Shown piece after piece: positions 30,655 to 39,664 of a stretch of DNA of 64,000 nt. Made by a program: the position numbers and the translations under genes. Below the pieces are notes generated by a model, which saw only the letters and a list, made by a program, of their open reading frames with translations, made no database searches and had not been told where the DNA came from. Within the stretch, counting starts at the first letter, position 1. Each line of letters begins with the position of its first letter. The stretch is from Actinomycetota bacterium (GTDB lineage Bacteria; Actinomycetota; Actinomycetes; Propionibacteriales; Nocardioidaceae), in NCBI GenBank assembly GCA_009701885.1, contig WLJH01000004.1, forward strand, positions 62,001-126,000. The letters run 5' to 3'.

Positions 30655-31838
30655 GCACGCACGACGAGCAGGCCTTCACCGAGGCCCTGCGCATCCAGGC
30701 GGTCGGAGCCGGTACGCCGACGCTGACCCTCGACGACGTCCGCGGCCGCGCCCGGGGCATCCGCCGGCGCCGCGCTGCGGTCGTCGCCGGCGGCGCCGCG
30801 GCGCTCGTCGCCGCGGCCGTGCTGCCGGTCGCGCTGCTGGTCGGCGGGGACTCCTCGCCCGACTCGCTGCCACCGGCGGGCGACCCGACCGTGAGCGACA
30901 CCGCGAACCCCGAGGTCGAGGTCTCCTACCCGCCGGGGTGGGTCGTCGACGGCGAGGTCCGCTCCAGCGACGGCACGGCGTTCACGCCGGACGTCAGAGG
31001 AGGCATCTCCTCGCTGCTGCGCATCGGCGCGGACCGCTGGCTGGTCGGCGGGTACCCGGGCAGGGGCGAGTTCCAGGTGTCCCTTCTCGACGCGACGGGC
31101 ACGACCCTGGCCACGTACGACGCGGCCGACTCCGGCCTCGTCGGCGACGGGCGAGGGACCGCGGCCATGTGGCTGGGCGACGACGGCCGCCGGCGGCTGC
31201 TGCTCGCCGGCGCCGAGGAGCCCGCGACCTTGCCCACCCTGGTGCCTGAGGGCAGCCAGTTGCTGGCGGTGTTGTCCGGATGCAGCATCGAGTCCTGCAC
31301 CAACCTCCTGGAGGTCGACGGGGTGGCACCCGGGGAGGACTCGGCCCTGCTGCGCGTGGAGTCCAACGGGGACGTGACACGGTTGCGCATCCCCGGACTG
31401 GTCTCCGTCACCGAGGTCTCCCCCGACGGCGCTCTGGCGACCGGATACTCCGTTGTCGACGAGGACGCGTTCGAGTTCTGCAGCGCGGTCGTCGACGTCG
31501 CGACTGGACAGCAGCTGTGGGAGACCTGCGACGCCTCGTCGATGAGATTCTCCCCTGATGGCACCAAGGTGCTGGCCATCGATGCCTACCTCGACGGCTT
31601 CGCCCAGTCGTTCGTCGAGGTGCGCTCGACCGAGGACGGAAAGGTCCTGCACAGCCTCGAGGGCTACTCGGTCCTCGACCAGCGCTGGGAGACGGCGGAG
31701 ACCTACCTCGTGTCGGCGCAGGACGACCGCGGCGAGAACCTGCTGCTCCGGCTCCACGTGGACGGCGGGGAGCCCGAGGTCGTGGAGAGGCGACAGGGCT
31801 CCCTCGGCGACCCGTCATCCATCCGGCTGGGCGGCTGA
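30651..31838 (+). CDS. Membrane-anchored propeller-like protein paired with the sigma factor
   Basis: A 395-residue protein. The first 45 residues are cytosolic with a basic stretch GRARGIRRRRAAVVAGG, then one membrane helix (about 48-68), then an extracellular domain. Blade-like repeats include LRIGADRWLVGGYPG, SVTEVSPDGALATGY and SMRFSPDGTKVLAIDA, typical of TolB/WD40-type propellers. ATG 30651 overlaps the sigma-factor stop and has AGGAGGAG upstream. The arrangement suggests a signal-sensing anti-sigma or cargo protein; no ZAS motif is visible. Convergent with tsaD, three bases apart. Confidence 0.75.
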   Translation: MSTHDEQAFTEALRIQAVGAGTPTLTLDDVRGRARGIRRRRAAVVAGGAAALVAAAVLPVALLVGGDSSPDSLPPAGDPTVSDTANPEVEVSYPPGWVVDGEVRSSDGTAFTPDVRGGISSLLRIGADRWLVGGYPGRGEFQVSLLDATGTTLATYDAADSGLVGDGRGTAAMWLGDDGRRRLLLAGAEEPATLPTLVPEGSQLLAVLSGCSIESCTNLLEVDGVAPGEDSALLRVESNGDVTRLRIPGLVSVTEVSPDGALATGYSVVDEDAFEFCSAVVDVATGQQLWETCDASSMRFSPDGTKVLAIDAYLDGFAQSFVEVRSTEDGKVLHSLEGYSVLDQRWETAETYLVSAQDDRGENLLLRLHVDGGEPEVVERRQGSLGDPSSIRLGG

Positions 31839-31841
31839 CCG

Positions 31842-32906
31842 CTAGACGGCTAGGACCTCGGTGACCGGGAGGCTGGAGTCGGCGGGGAGGTCGAGCGAGG
31901 ACGGCGTACGTCCCCGCGCGACCATCTCCGCGCCCAGCGCGGCAACCATGGCGCCGTTGTCGGTGCACAGGCCGGGGCGTGGCACCCGGACCCGGATGCC
32001 CAGCTTCGACGCCCGTTCCTCGGCGAGGTGGCGCAGTCGGGAGTTGGCCGCCACGCCGCCGCCGATGAGGAGGTCCTCGATCCCCTCGCTGGCGGCGGCG
32101 TCGAGCGCCTTGCGCACCAGCACGTCGCAGACGGCCTCCTGGAAGGAGGCGGCGACGTCGTTGACCGGGACCGGCTCGCCGGCCCGCTCCTTGGCCTCGA
32201 CCCAGCGGGCGACCGCGGTCTTGAGACCGGAGAAGGAGAAGTCGAAGCGGTGCCGCTCGAGGTCGCGTCGGCTGGTGAGGCCGCGCGGGAAGTCGATCGC
32301 CACCGTGTCGCCCTCGCGGGCGGCGCGGTCGATGTGCGGACCGCCGGGGAACGGCAGGCCGAGCAGGCGGGCGACCTTGTCGAACGCCTCCCCGGCGGCG
32401 TCGTCGATGGTCTGGCCCATCGGGTCGACGCCACCGTCCTGGCCGGTCACGTCGGTGACGCGCAGCAGGCTGGAGTGGCCGCCGGAGACGAGCATCGCGA
32501 TGCAGGGCTCGGGCAGCGGGCCGTGCTCGAGCTGGTCGACGGCCACGTGGGAGGCGAGGTGGTTGACCCCGTAGATCGGCTTACCGAGCCCCAGGGCGAG
32601 CGCCTTCGCGGCGGCCACCCCGACGAGCAGCGCGCCCGCCAGGCCGGGGCCGTTCGTCACCGCGATCGCGTCGACGTCGTGCAGCCGGATGCCGGCGGTC
32701 TCGCAGGCCCGCTCGATCGTCGGGACCATCGCCTCGAGGTGGGCGCGGCTGGCGACCTCGGGCACGACCCCGCCGAAGCGCGCGTGCTCGTCGACGCTGC
32801 TGGCCACCGCGTCCGCGAGCAGCGTGTGGCCGCGGACGATCCCGACGCCGGTCTCGTCGCAGGAGGTCTCGATGCCGAGGACGAGGGGCTCGTTCACGGA
32901 GGACAT
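31842..32906 (-). CDS. tsaD: tRNA N6-adenosine threonylcarbamoyltransferase
   Basis: Transfers threonylcarbamoyl to A37 of ANN-decoding tRNAs. The 354-residue length is normal. [13 protein letters not shown] starts the ASKHA fold; His116 and His120 in NHLASH bind iron; [10 protein letters not shown] and [19 protein letters not shown] are family signatures. The C-terminal part has [12 protein letters not shown] and [12 protein letters not shown]. The partner tsaB and rimI lie at 35.1-36.2 kb on the same strand, separated by a GNAT, kinase and transporter. tsaE is not in the window. Confidence 0.97.
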   Translation of the reverse strand: MSSVNEPLVLGIETSCDETGVGIVRGHTLLADAVASSVDEHARFGGVVPEVASRAHLEAMVPTIERACETAGIRLHDVDAIAVTNGPGLAGALLVGVAAAKALALGLGKPIYGVNHLASHVAVDQLEHGPLPEPCIAMLVSGGHSSLLRVTDVTGQDGGVDPMGQTIDDAAGEAFDKVARLLGLPFPGGPHIDRAAREGDTVAIDFPRGLTSRRDLERHRFDFSFSGLKTAVARWVEAKERAGEPVPVNDVAASFQEAVCDVLVRKALDAAASEGIEDLLIGGGVAANSRLRHLAEERASKLGIRVRVPRPGLCTDNGAMVAALGAEMVARGRTPSSLDLPADSSLPVTEVLAV

Positions 32907-32930
32907 CGTGCCACCGGTGAGGATGGGGGC

Positions 32931-33677
32931 GTGGAGGGCCTGCGCGAGATCGATCCCCACGAGCTGGTCGCCACCTCGGCGCACCCGTTCGTGCGGCACC
33001 AGGTGGATCCCGACGACACCATGCTCGTGCTGGCCCTCGGCGAGGCGCTCGTCATCGACGGCAACCGCAACCGCACCGGCCCCTCCGACGGGCGGCCCTC
33101 GCTGTGGTGCCTGGGCCCGCCCGCCGACCTCGCGCGCCTCGCCCACCTCGCGGTCGACCGCGTGGACCCGCCTGGTCGCGTGAGCACCGAGGCGGCGTCG
33201 TACGACGCGCTGCCGGAGGCGTGGCGCTTCCCGACGCAGGGCCACTGGCACTGGATGCTCACCCACGACCAGCCGCCGGCGCACCCGCTGGAGCCGTCGG
33301 TGGTCGAGGTCGACGACGCGGGCGCGATCGACGCGCTGCTCGACCTCGCCAACCCGGGCTCGTTCGCGCGGCCCGGCTCGCGCGGGGTCGAGTGCTGGCT
33401 GGGCGTCCCGGGTCCGGACGGGCTGCTCGCCGTCGGTGCCCTCTACCGCGACCCGTCGGGCGCAGGGCACCTGCGCTCGGTCACCACCCGTCCCGACGCC
33501 GCCGGCCGCGGCCTCGGCACGGCGGTCTCCGCCGCACTGACCCGGCGGGCGCTGGGACGCTCGGGCACCGCGACCCTGGGGGTGTACGTCGACAACGCCC
33601 CCGCGCTCGCCGTCTACGACCGGCTGGGGTACCGCACGGTCGTCACGTTCCGCTCGGGTCGCTCGGGTCGAGGATGA
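32931..33677 (+). CDS. GNAT-family N-acetyltransferase
   Basis: A 248-residue protein starting at GTG 32931, divergent from tsaD with 24 bases between. The N-terminal half ([20 protein letters not shown]) is unlike standard GNATs and may be a second, degenerate GNAT domain. The C-terminal half has [23 protein letters not shown], the acetyl-CoA-binding loop, and [20 protein letters not shown], the family ending. The substrate is unknown. Its last 35 bases overlap the end of the kinase gene on the other strand. Confidence 0.78.
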   Translation: MEGLREIDPHELVATSAHPFVRHQVDPDDTMLVLALGEALVIDGNRNRTGPSDGRPSLWCLGPPADLARLAHLAVDRVDPPGRVSTEAASYDALPEAWRFPTQGHWHWMLTHDQPPAHPLEPSVVEVDDAGAIDALLDLANPGSFARPGSRGVECWLGVPGPDGLLAVGALYRDPSGAGHLRSVTTRPDAAGRGLGTAVSAALTRRALGRSGTATLGVYVDNAPALAVYDRLGYRTVVTFRSGRSGRG

Positions 33678-34281
33678 TCGAGGCCCGCTCGCGCGGGCGC
33701 TCCTCGGCGACGTAGGTCCGGCAGGCCGCCTGGTAGCGGGCGTCGTACGCCGCCGCGGCCGCCTCCGGTCCGCCCAGTGCCTCGGCATCGCGGGCGATGC
33801 CGCGCGCGGTCGCGGTCGGCTCGTCGGTGTCCACCCACACGACCTCGTCCCACAGGTCGCGCAGCGCCCCGCGCTGGACGAAGGTGGCGGCGAAGACCAC
33901 CACGGCGTCGGCGGGAACGCTCGTCGTGCGGTCGGTCAGCACGGCATCGGTCGCGAGGTCGTGCACCGCCGTGGCGATGACACGGTCGCCGCCCGGGCCG
34001 AGCGGTCGCAGCACCCGCTCGGCCAGCGCCTCGAGGTCGTAGGCGTCGTCGTAGTAGCCGTGGGCCGAGTCACGGCCCTGCCGGTAGCGACGTTCCCTGA
34101 CGTGGTGGAAGCCGTCGGAGTCGACGTGCAGCGCCGGCCGCCCGGCCCGCCCGAGCTCCTCCACCAACCAGCGCGCCAGGGTGGTCTTCCCGGCCCCGCA
34201 GTACCCGTCGATCCCCACCCGCACCGGCCGTCCCAGGTCGAGGTCGCGCAGGTGGACCAGGAGCTCGTCGCGGCTGCTCAC
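33643..34281 (-). CDS. Uridine kinase-like P-loop kinase
   Basis: A 212-residue P-loop protein. [18 protein letters not shown] holds the Walker A motif (about 24-31) and [18 protein letters not shown] matches the substrate-binding stretch of uridine kinase/phosphoribulokinase-like enzymes. The Walker-type acid comes from VDSD. Substrate unverified. The start is GTG 34281, overlapping the stop of the upstream transporter by four bases (GTGA), so they are translationally coupled. The gene's end overlaps the GNAT gene on the plus strand. Confidence 0.75.
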   Translation of the reverse strand: MSSRDELLVHLRDLDLGRPVRVGIDGYCGAGKTTLARWLVEELGRAGRPALHVDSDGFHHVRERRYRQGRDSAHGYYDDAYDLEALAERVLRPLGPGGDRVIATAVHDLATDAVLTDRTTSVPADAVVVFAATFVQRGALRDLWDEVVWVDTDEPTATARGIARDAEALGGPEAAAAAYDARYQAACRTYVAEERPRERASIILDPSDPSGT

Positions 34282-35051
34282 GACAGTCCCTGGGCGAGGT
34301 ACAGCGCGCCGACCGCAGCGGCCAGCACCCCGAGGAGCAGGCGCAGCCCACGCTCCGGCAGGTGCGGCTGCAGCCGCGCCCCGAGGTAGCCGCCGACCAG
34401 GCCCCCGAGACCGCACGCGATGCCGACCGGCCAGTCGGGTGCGACCGGCCCCGGGGCCACCATCGCGAGGACGGTGAAGGCGGCTGCCCCGACCAGCGAG
34501 GTCAAGAACGTGGAGGCCAGCGCGGCCGGCGCGACGGCGGCCAGCGTCATGCCGGAGCCGACGAGGACCGGGCTGAGCAGCGAGCCGCCCCCGATGCCGT
34601 AGACCCCGCCGACCAGGCCGACGCCCAGCGCCAGGACGACGATCGCGCGCGGTCCGAGCGGGCGCAGGGCACGGGGCGGACGCAGCGTCCGCCCCACCAG
34701 CCACCCGCCGAGGGCGAGCAGCACCAGCCCGGCCACGACCCGGAAGGTGTCGGGACCGGGCAGCAGGTAGACCCGCACGAGCGCGCCGAGGACGACGCCG
34801 GGGAGGGTCCCTGCGACGAGGAGTCGGGTGAGCGGGGTGAGGAGGAGGCCTTCGCGGCGGTAGCGCAGGAGGGCGCCCGGCGTGGCGATGACGTTGTAGA
34901 GCAGGTTGGTGGAGGTGACGGCCGGGTTGGGGACCCCGAGCACGCTGAGCTGGACGGGCAGCACGAAGACCGCTCCGGACACGCCGACCGGCGCGGTGAG
35001 GGTGGCGATGAGCAGACCCGCGGCGAAGCCGACGAGCAGGTCCGCGAGCAC
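34278..35051 (-). CDS. Sulfite exporter TauE/SafE family (TSUP) membrane protein
   Basis: A 257-residue protein with about eight membrane segments. GVGLVGGVYGIGGGSLLSPVL is the TSUP half-repeat signature, partly repeated near the N terminus in TAPVGVSGAVFVLPVQLSVLG. Transport of sulfite, sulfoacetate or other organic anions is usual for the family. No substrate can be assigned. It lies between rimI and the kinase, coupled to the latter. Confidence 0.88.
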   Translation of the reverse strand: MLADLLVGFAAGLLIATLTAPVGVSGAVFVLPVQLSVLGVPNPAVTSTNLLYNVIATPGALLRYRREGLLLTPLTRLLVAGTLPGVVLGALVRVYLLPGPDTFRVVAGLVLLALGGWLVGRTLRPPRALRPLGPRAIVVLALGVGLVGGVYGIGGGSLLSPVLVGSGMTLAAVAPAALASTFLTSLVGAAAFTVLAMVAPGPVAPDWPVGIACGLGGLVGGYLGARLQPHLPERGLRLLLGVLAAAVGALYLAQGLS

Positions 35052-35093
35052 CCCCGGACCCTACCGGCGCCGGCGACGCACGGGCGGGAGGGC

Positions 35094-35567
35094 TCAGCCG
35101 CCGCAGCGCGGACCGACGCCCAGGCGCATCACGACGGCGGTCGCGCCGTCGCGGTAGTAGCGCGGGCGCCGGTCGACCTCGGTGAAGCCGCGGTCGGCGT
35201 AGAAGGCCAACGCGCCGGCGTTGTCCTCGCGGACCTCGAGCAGCAGCCGGTTCGCCCCTCCCGCGCGGGCGGCACCGACGCACGCGTCCAGCAGCACCGA
35301 GGCGACACCGCTGCGGCGGTGGTCGGCGTCGACGGCGATCCGCTGGAGCTCGGCGACGTCGACGACCACGGAGACGACCGCGTGGCCGGCGATCTCCCCA
35401 CCCACCTCTGCCACGAGGTACGACGCGTGCGGCACGCGGCCGGCGACGCCCTCGGCCAGCAGCCCGGCCGACCAGGCGTCGGCGCCGAGGTTGGCCTGCT
35501 CGGACGCGACGACCGCGTCGAGGTCGGCCTCGGCGGCTGCCCGGACCTGCACCGGGCGGGCCGTCAC
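35094..35567 (-). CDS. rimI: Ribosomal protein S18-alanine N-acetyltransferase
   Basis: A 157-residue GNAT protein. ELQRIAVDADHRRSGVASVLL is the acetyl-CoA loop, and LLLEVREDNAGALAFYADRGF with RPRYYRDG is the RimI-type ending. Its ATG overlaps the tsaB stop by four bases. The tsaB-rimI pairing next to tsaD is the standard actinobacterial arrangement. It acetylates the N-terminal Ala of ribosomal S18, though wider targets are known. Confidence 0.9.
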   Translation of the reverse strand: MTARPVQVRAAAEADLDAVVASEQANLGADAWSAGLLAEGVAGRVPHASYLVAEVGGEIAGHAVVSVVVDVAELQRIAVDADHRRSGVASVLLDACVGAARAGGANRLLLEVREDNAGALAFYADRGFTEVDRRPRYYRDGATAVVMRLGVGPRCGG

Positions 35568-36211
35568 GAGACCTGCTTGCGCTCGCCGGGCGCGACGGCG
35601 TCGGGGCGCCGGAGGTACATCGGCTCGGGGTCGAGCAGCTCGGCGCGCTCGTCGGTGACGACCTGCGCCAGCCAGCCGGCGCTCGGCCGCGTCGGGCCGA
35701 CGGACGTCGGGAAGTGCTCGGGGTAGAGCAGCGCCCCCTCCCCCACGACCGGGAGCCCGGAGGCCGCTGCGGCCGGCTTCACGACGACCGGGTCGTCCAG
35801 CCGCACCCCGTTGCCGTCGTACGACGCCAGGTAGACCTCCTTGCGCCGCGCGTCCGTGGCCACGAGGAACTCCTCGGTGCCGGCGGGCAGCGTGCCGGTG
35901 TCGGCGGCCTCCACGGCGAGCACGTCGAGCGAGCAGACGCCGTAGACGGGCACCTCGAGGACGTAGCCGAGGGTGCGTGCGGTCACCAGACCCACCCGCA
36001 GGCCGGTGAAGGGACCGGGGCCGACGCCCACCCCGATCGCGGTGAGGTCCTGGCGGACGATGCCGACCTGCGCCATGGCGGCCTCGATGAGTGGGGCCAG
36101 CTGCTCGCCGTGCTTCATCGGGCGGTCGGCGACCAGCTCGGCCACGACGTCGGTCCCGTCGTGGAGGGCAACCGTGACGAGCGGGGTGGCGGAGTCGAGC
36201 GTGAGCAGCAC
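35564..36211 (-). CDS. tsaB: tRNA threonylcarbamoyladenosine biosynthesis protein TsaB
   Basis: A 215-residue partner of TsaD for t6A37 synthesis. LLTLDSATPLVTVAL is the ASKHA strand; GVGVGPGPFTGLRVGLVTARTL (about 60-81) is the family signature. It is coupled to rimI by a four-base overlap. The lytic transglycosylase gene stops 32 bases upstream. Confidence 0.95.
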   Translation of the reverse strand: MLLTLDSATPLVTVALHDGTDVVAELVADRPMKHGEQLAPLIEAAMAQVGIVRQDLTAIGVGVGPGPFTGLRVGLVTARTLGYVLEVPVYGVCSLDVLAVEAADTGTLPAGTEEFLVATDARRKEVYLASYDGNGVRLDDPVVVKPAAAASGLPVVGEGALLYPEHFPTSVGPTRPSAGWLAQVVTDERAELLDPEPMYLRRPDAVAPGERKQVS

Positions 36212-36243
36212 GGCGACGAGGCTACTGCGCGGCTGCGGGGCGG

Positions 36244-36990
36244 CTACTGCCCGGCGCGCTCGGCGTAGGTCGTGGCGGCGGCGTGCACGGCCTCGACGTA
36301 CTCCCGGCTGCGGTTGTAGCTCAGGACCGCGTCGGTCCAGGCCTCACCGGAGGTGAGGTCGCGACCGGAGGCGCAGAGGTAGCGCGCCGCGGTGGCGGCC
36401 GCGTCGTCGAGGTCGTGGGGGTCAATGACGCCGTCGTCGTCGCCGTCGGCGGCCCACGGCTCCCAGGAGGAGCGGAGGAACTGCATCGGACCGACCGCGC
36501 GCTCCCAGACCTCGTCACCGTGCCAGGCGGCCGACGTCGGGGTGGAGCGGATGGCCGCCACGGGGCCCTCCCCGTTCAACGGCACCCCGATGATCGGCGG
36601 TTCCGAGCGGCCGTCGAGGGTCAGGACCCGGTCGTCGATGGTGCCGTGGTGCGACTCGACCCAGCCGATGCCGGCCAGCGTGGTCCAGCCCAGCTCGCAG
36701 CCACCGACCCCGGAGAGCTGCGCGTCGGCGTACGCCCGGAGCGCGGGGAGCGGGATGCCGGTGCGACGGGAGGTCTGCTCCAACCAGCGCTGGTCGACCA
36801 GCTGCCCGCCCACCGGTGCCGCTGCGGGCGCGTCGGCCGTGACCGGGACGGGGGCGGCGAGGTAGGCCGCGGGCGGGGTCAGGTCCAGCGCCCGCGGCGT
36901 GGCGTAGAGCCTCGACAGCCCGAACGCCGCAGCCGTCACGACGACCAGCAGCGTCGCGAAGAGCGCGATCGAGCGCGGGCCGGAGATCAC
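36244..36990 (-). CDS. Membrane-anchored lytic murein transglycosylase (MltB/SLT2 type)
   Basis: A 248-residue protein with an N-terminal anchor (about 7-28). The catalytic Glu112 lies in AGIGWVESHHG, and GPMQFLRSSWEPWAADGDDDG with YLCASGRDLTSG is the conserved SLT family segment. It cleaves peptidoglycan glycan strands. GTG 36990 (VISGPRSIAL) gives a proper membrane anchor; longer in-frame starts would add 37 non-family residues. It lies 37 bases downstream of pstB on the same strand. Confidence 0.85.
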   Translation of the reverse strand: MISGPRSIALFATLLVVVTAAAFGLSRLYATPRALDLTPPAAYLAAPVPVTADAPAAAPVGGQLVDQRWLEQTSRRTGIPLPALRAYADAQLSGVGGCELGWTTLAGIGWVESHHGTIDDRVLTLDGRSEPPIIGVPLNGEGPVAAIRSTPTSAAWHGDEVWERAVGPMQFLRSSWEPWAADGDDDGVIDPHDLDDAAATAARYLCASGRDLTSGEAWTDAVLSYNRSREYVEAVHAAATTYAERAGQ

Positions 36991-37027
36991 GTCCGCGATT
37001 GTGCGACAGCTCACGCGACAGCGGAAA

Positions 37028-37897
37028 TCAGCCGAAGCGTCCGTGGACGTAGTCGGCGGTGCGCTCGTCCTGCGGGCTCTCGAACATGGCCCGGGTGTCA
37101 CCGTGCTCGACGATCACCCCCGGCGTGCCGTGGGCGGCGAGGAAGAAGGCGCACTGCGAGGAGACGCGCGCGGCCTGCTGCATGTTGTGCGTGACGATGA
37201 CGATCGTGACCTCTCGGGCCAGCTCGAGCATCGTCTCCTCGATCACCCGCGTCGAGGTCGGGTCCAGTGCCGAGCAGGGCTCGTCCATGAGCAGCACCCG
37301 CGGCTTGACCGCGAGGGAGCGGGCGATGCACAACCGCTGCTGCTGACCACCGGAGAGCCCACCGCCGGGGGCGTCGAGCCTGTCCTTGACCTCGTTCCAG
37401 AGGCCGCCCTTGACCAGGCAGGCCTCCACGAGCTCGTCCTTCTCCGAGCGGGACGCCTTGGTGCCGGTGAGCTTCAGCCCGGCCAGGACGTTCTCGCGGA
37501 TGGACATGGCCGGGAACGGGTTGGGCTTCTGGAAGACCATGCCGATGGCCCGGCGGGCGTCGATGAGCTTCTTGGCCGGGTCGTAGATGTCCTCACCGTC
37601 CAGCCACACCTCTCCGGCGAGCTGGGCGGAGGGCACCAGCTCGTGCATGCGGTTGAGGATGCGCAGGAACGTGGACTTGCCACAGCCCGAGGGACCGATG
37701 AGGGCGGTGATCGCGCCGGCGGACATGGTGAGCGAGACCCGGTCCAGGACCTTGCGCTCACCGAACCACGCGGTGATCTCGCGAGCGTCGAGCTCCGCGA
37801 GTCGCTCCCCTCCAGCCGGCCCGTCCTGGACGGGGCTGCCAGGCACGGGGGCGCCGGGGACGGCCGGGAGGACGGTGGTCGCGTCGGTGCTGCTCAT
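37028..37897 (-). CDS. pstB: Phosphate ABC transporter ATP-binding protein
   Basis: A 289-residue ATPase of the high-affinity phosphate importer. Walker [10 protein letters not shown] (68-76), Q-loop VFQKPNPFP, signature LSGGQQQR, Walker B VLLMDEP and switch His in VTHNMQQ are all intact. Residues 1-35 form an unusual Pro-rich extension. I took ATG 37897; an ATG at 37915 is in frame. The gene is the last of the pst locus and is separated from the upstream binding-protein gene by a 15-bp perfect hairpin. Confidence 0.96.
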   Translation of the reverse strand: MSSTDATTVLPAVPGAPVPGSPVQDGPAGGERLAELDAREITAWFGERKVLDRVSLTMSAGAITALIGPSGCGKSTFLRILNRMHELVPSAQLAGEVWLDGEDIYDPAKKLIDARRAIGMVFQKPNPFPAMSIRENVLAGLKLTGTKASRSEKDELVEACLVKGGLWNEVKDRLDAPGGGLSGGQQQRLCIARSLAVKPRVLLMDEPCSALDPTSTRVIEETMLELAREVTIVIVTHNMQQAARVSSQCAFFLAAHGTPGVIVEHGDTRAMFESPQDERTADYVHGRFG

Positions 37898-37946
37898 CAG
37901 GGTCTCTCTCGTCACGGTCGTGCGGGGTGCATACGGCTGGGACCGG

Positions 37947-37980
37947 GTGCGGGCGGCCCTCCCACGAGGGCCGCCCGCAC
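37947..37980 (-). terminator. 15-bp perfect hairpin between the Ig-tailed binding protein and pstB
   Basis: GTGCGGGCGGCCCTC pairs fully with GAGGGCCGCCCGCAC around a four-base loop. It is 15 bases after a stop and 49 bases before pstB. With no U tract it may be a partial terminator that lowers pstB relative to the binding proteins, or a true terminator with a pstB promoter in the remaining 50 bases. Confidence 0.8.
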
Positions 37981-37995
37981 CGGCGCTGCGGTGGG

Positions 37996-39510
37996 CTACT
38001 TCTTGACCTTCACCAGGACGGTGACGGTCTGGTCGCCGAAGGCGACCGTGTACCGGGTGTTCTTCTTGACCTTCTTGGCGAGCAGGGTGGCCTGACCGCC
38101 GGACAGGGTGGCGGAGTCGATCTCCTTGGCGCCCTTGAGCAGGGTGACGGTGCCGCTCGCGCCGGCAATCGTGACCTGGACCTTCGCGGTCTTGCCCGGG
38201 GCCACCGGCTTGGCCTTGGCCACGATGTCGACCCGGTCGGACACGGTGACGGTGACGTCGTCGGAGGAGGCCAGGAAGCCGTCCCCGGGCTCGAGGGTCG
38301 CGGTGTAGGTGCGGCTGCCGGCAGCGACGCCGGTCAGGGTCGCGGTGGCGCGGCCCTGGACGATCGGCACGTCGGCGGCGACGACGGTCGCGCCCTCGGT
38401 GAACGTGACCGTGCCGGTGGGGGTGCCCGCCGCCGACGACACGGTCGCGACCAGCTCGACCCGACCAGCGGACGGGCTGGTGGCGGTCAGGGCGGTGGTG
38501 GTCTCGGCCACCTCGTTCACGGCGAAGTTGCTGGTCGAGGACTGCGTGGGGACGCCGCAGGCACCGCCGTTCGCCTCGCGCGCCAGCTGGAAGAAGCCGG
38601 CAGCCTCGATCAGCGGCGCGGCCGCGTCGGAGCAGAGGAAGCCGTCGGGTCCGAAAGCGGCCAGCAGGTCGGCGCGGCCCACGTCGGCCCCGCGCACGAC
38701 GTTGTAGAGGGCACGGTTCGCGGAGAACCCCCCGGTGAGCTTGATGACCGGGCCGGCGGCACCGGCGCGGCCGGTGGAGAAGGGCGCGACGGCGTTGGGG
38801 TCGGACTGCACGGGAGCGGGGTCGTGCTCCTGGACCTCCTGCACCGAGGCGGCGAGCGCCACGGCGACACCACCGTTGGCGGCCTGCAGCTGGGAGACGA
38901 AGAACGAGCGGGTGCCCGAGCCCGCCTGCGGGATGAGCGGCTTGATGACGCCGGGCTGGCCGCCGATCTCGCTCCAGTTGGTCACGGAGCCGTCGTAGAT
39001 CCTGACCATGTCGGCGGCGGAGATGCTCGCCGGGGCGTTGGACGCCACGGTGTTCGACACCGCGAGCTTGAGACCGTCGACCGCGAAGGGGAAGTTCTGG
39101 AGGCCAGCGGCGCGCTCGGCGTCGTTGAGGCCGGAGGAGGACCGAGCGAAGTCGATCTCAGGCAGGTTGTTGGCGCCGTACAGGCGACCCTTGCCGGCTC
39201 CCGAACCGTTGGGCCGGGTGATGGTGGTCCCGCCCGGGATCGTGATCTCCCCGCCCCCTCCTGCCTGGAAGGAGGCGATCCGGCCGGTGGTGCGGCCCTC
39301 GTTGAAACCAGGCGTGCCCTCGAAGCCCTCGGCGAGGTAGTGCATCGAGATCTCGGTGGTGTCCGAGCCGACGCCCACCAGGTCCGCGGAGGCGGGGGTG
39401 AAGGTGGGGTCGAAGGGCAGCGCGGCCGAGGCGGTCGGGGCGCTGAGGGCGATCGCCGACGCGGCGAGGGCCGCGGTGACGAGCCCGCTGAGGGTCTTGC
39501 TCGACTTCAT
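37996..39510 (-). CDS. Secreted PstS-like substrate-binding protein with Ig-like tail
   Basis: A 504-residue protein. The Sec signal peptide (1-29, ending PTASA-ALPF) has no lipobox, so the product is released or loosely held. [34 protein letters not shown] and [12 protein letters not shown] are the periplasmic-binding-fold contact loops like those in PstS (SGT motif). From about 330 on, [19 protein letters not shown] and an adjoining repeat are bacterial Ig-like domains; the C terminus is Lys-rich ([13 protein letters not shown]). It lies between the sortase-like gene and pstB. Phosphate is the likely ligand by context. Confidence 0.8.
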   Translation of the reverse strand: MKSSKTLSGLVTAALAASAIALSAPTASAALPFDPTFTPASADLVGVGSDTTEISMHYLAEGFEGTPGFNEGRTTGRIASFQAGGGGEITIPGGTTITRPNGSGAGKGRLYGANNLPEIDFARSSSGLNDAERAAGLQNFPFAVDGLKLAVSNTVASNAPASISAADMVRIYDGSVTNWSEIGGQPGVIKPLIPQAGSGTRSFFVSQLQAANGGVAVALAASVQEVQEHDPAPVQSDPNAVAPFSTGRAGAAGPVIKLTGGFSANRALYNVVRGADVGRADLLAAFGPDGFLCSDAAAPLIEAAGFFQLAREANGGACGVPTQSSTSNFAVNEVAETTTALTATSPSAGRVELVATVSSAAGTPTGTVTFTEGATVVAADVPIVQGRATATLTGVAAGSRTYTATLEPGDGFLASSDDVTVTVSDRVDIVAKAKPVAPGKTAKVQVTIAGASGTVTLLKGAKEIDSATLSGGQATLLAKKVKKNTRYTVAFGDQTVTVLVKVKK

Positions 39511-39624
39511 GGATTCGCTCTCTCTGGTGGGGGTGCTGCACGGGTGGAGCCGGGTGGGACTGGCCGCCGGTCCCGAGACCCGGCGGGGGCGTGGTGATCC
39601 TCAGCGGCTCGACGACGAGTCGTC

Positions 39625-39658
39625 AGCGGCTTCGGACGGGGTTCGGCGACGGTTCACA
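39625..39658 (-). promoter_or_regulatory. 11-nt periodic repeats upstream of the Ig-tailed binding protein
   Basis: On the minus strand GTGAACCGTCG, CCGAACCCCGT and CCGAAGCCGCT follow each other at an exact 11-base period, sharing GAA(C/G)C. PHO boxes are 11-nt direct repeats, but the sequence here is far from the consensus, so PhoP binding is only a guess. It lies in the 154-base gap between two pst-locus genes. A 14-bp palindrome (GACGAC-GA-GTCGTC) sits beside it at 39611-39624. Confidence 0.3.
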
Positions 39659-39664
39659 GCCGCG

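Noticed and set aside
31842..36243. tsaE or alr beside tsaB/rimI/tsaD
   Set aside because: Only the GNAT, kinase and TSUP genes lie between; tsaE must be elsewhere.
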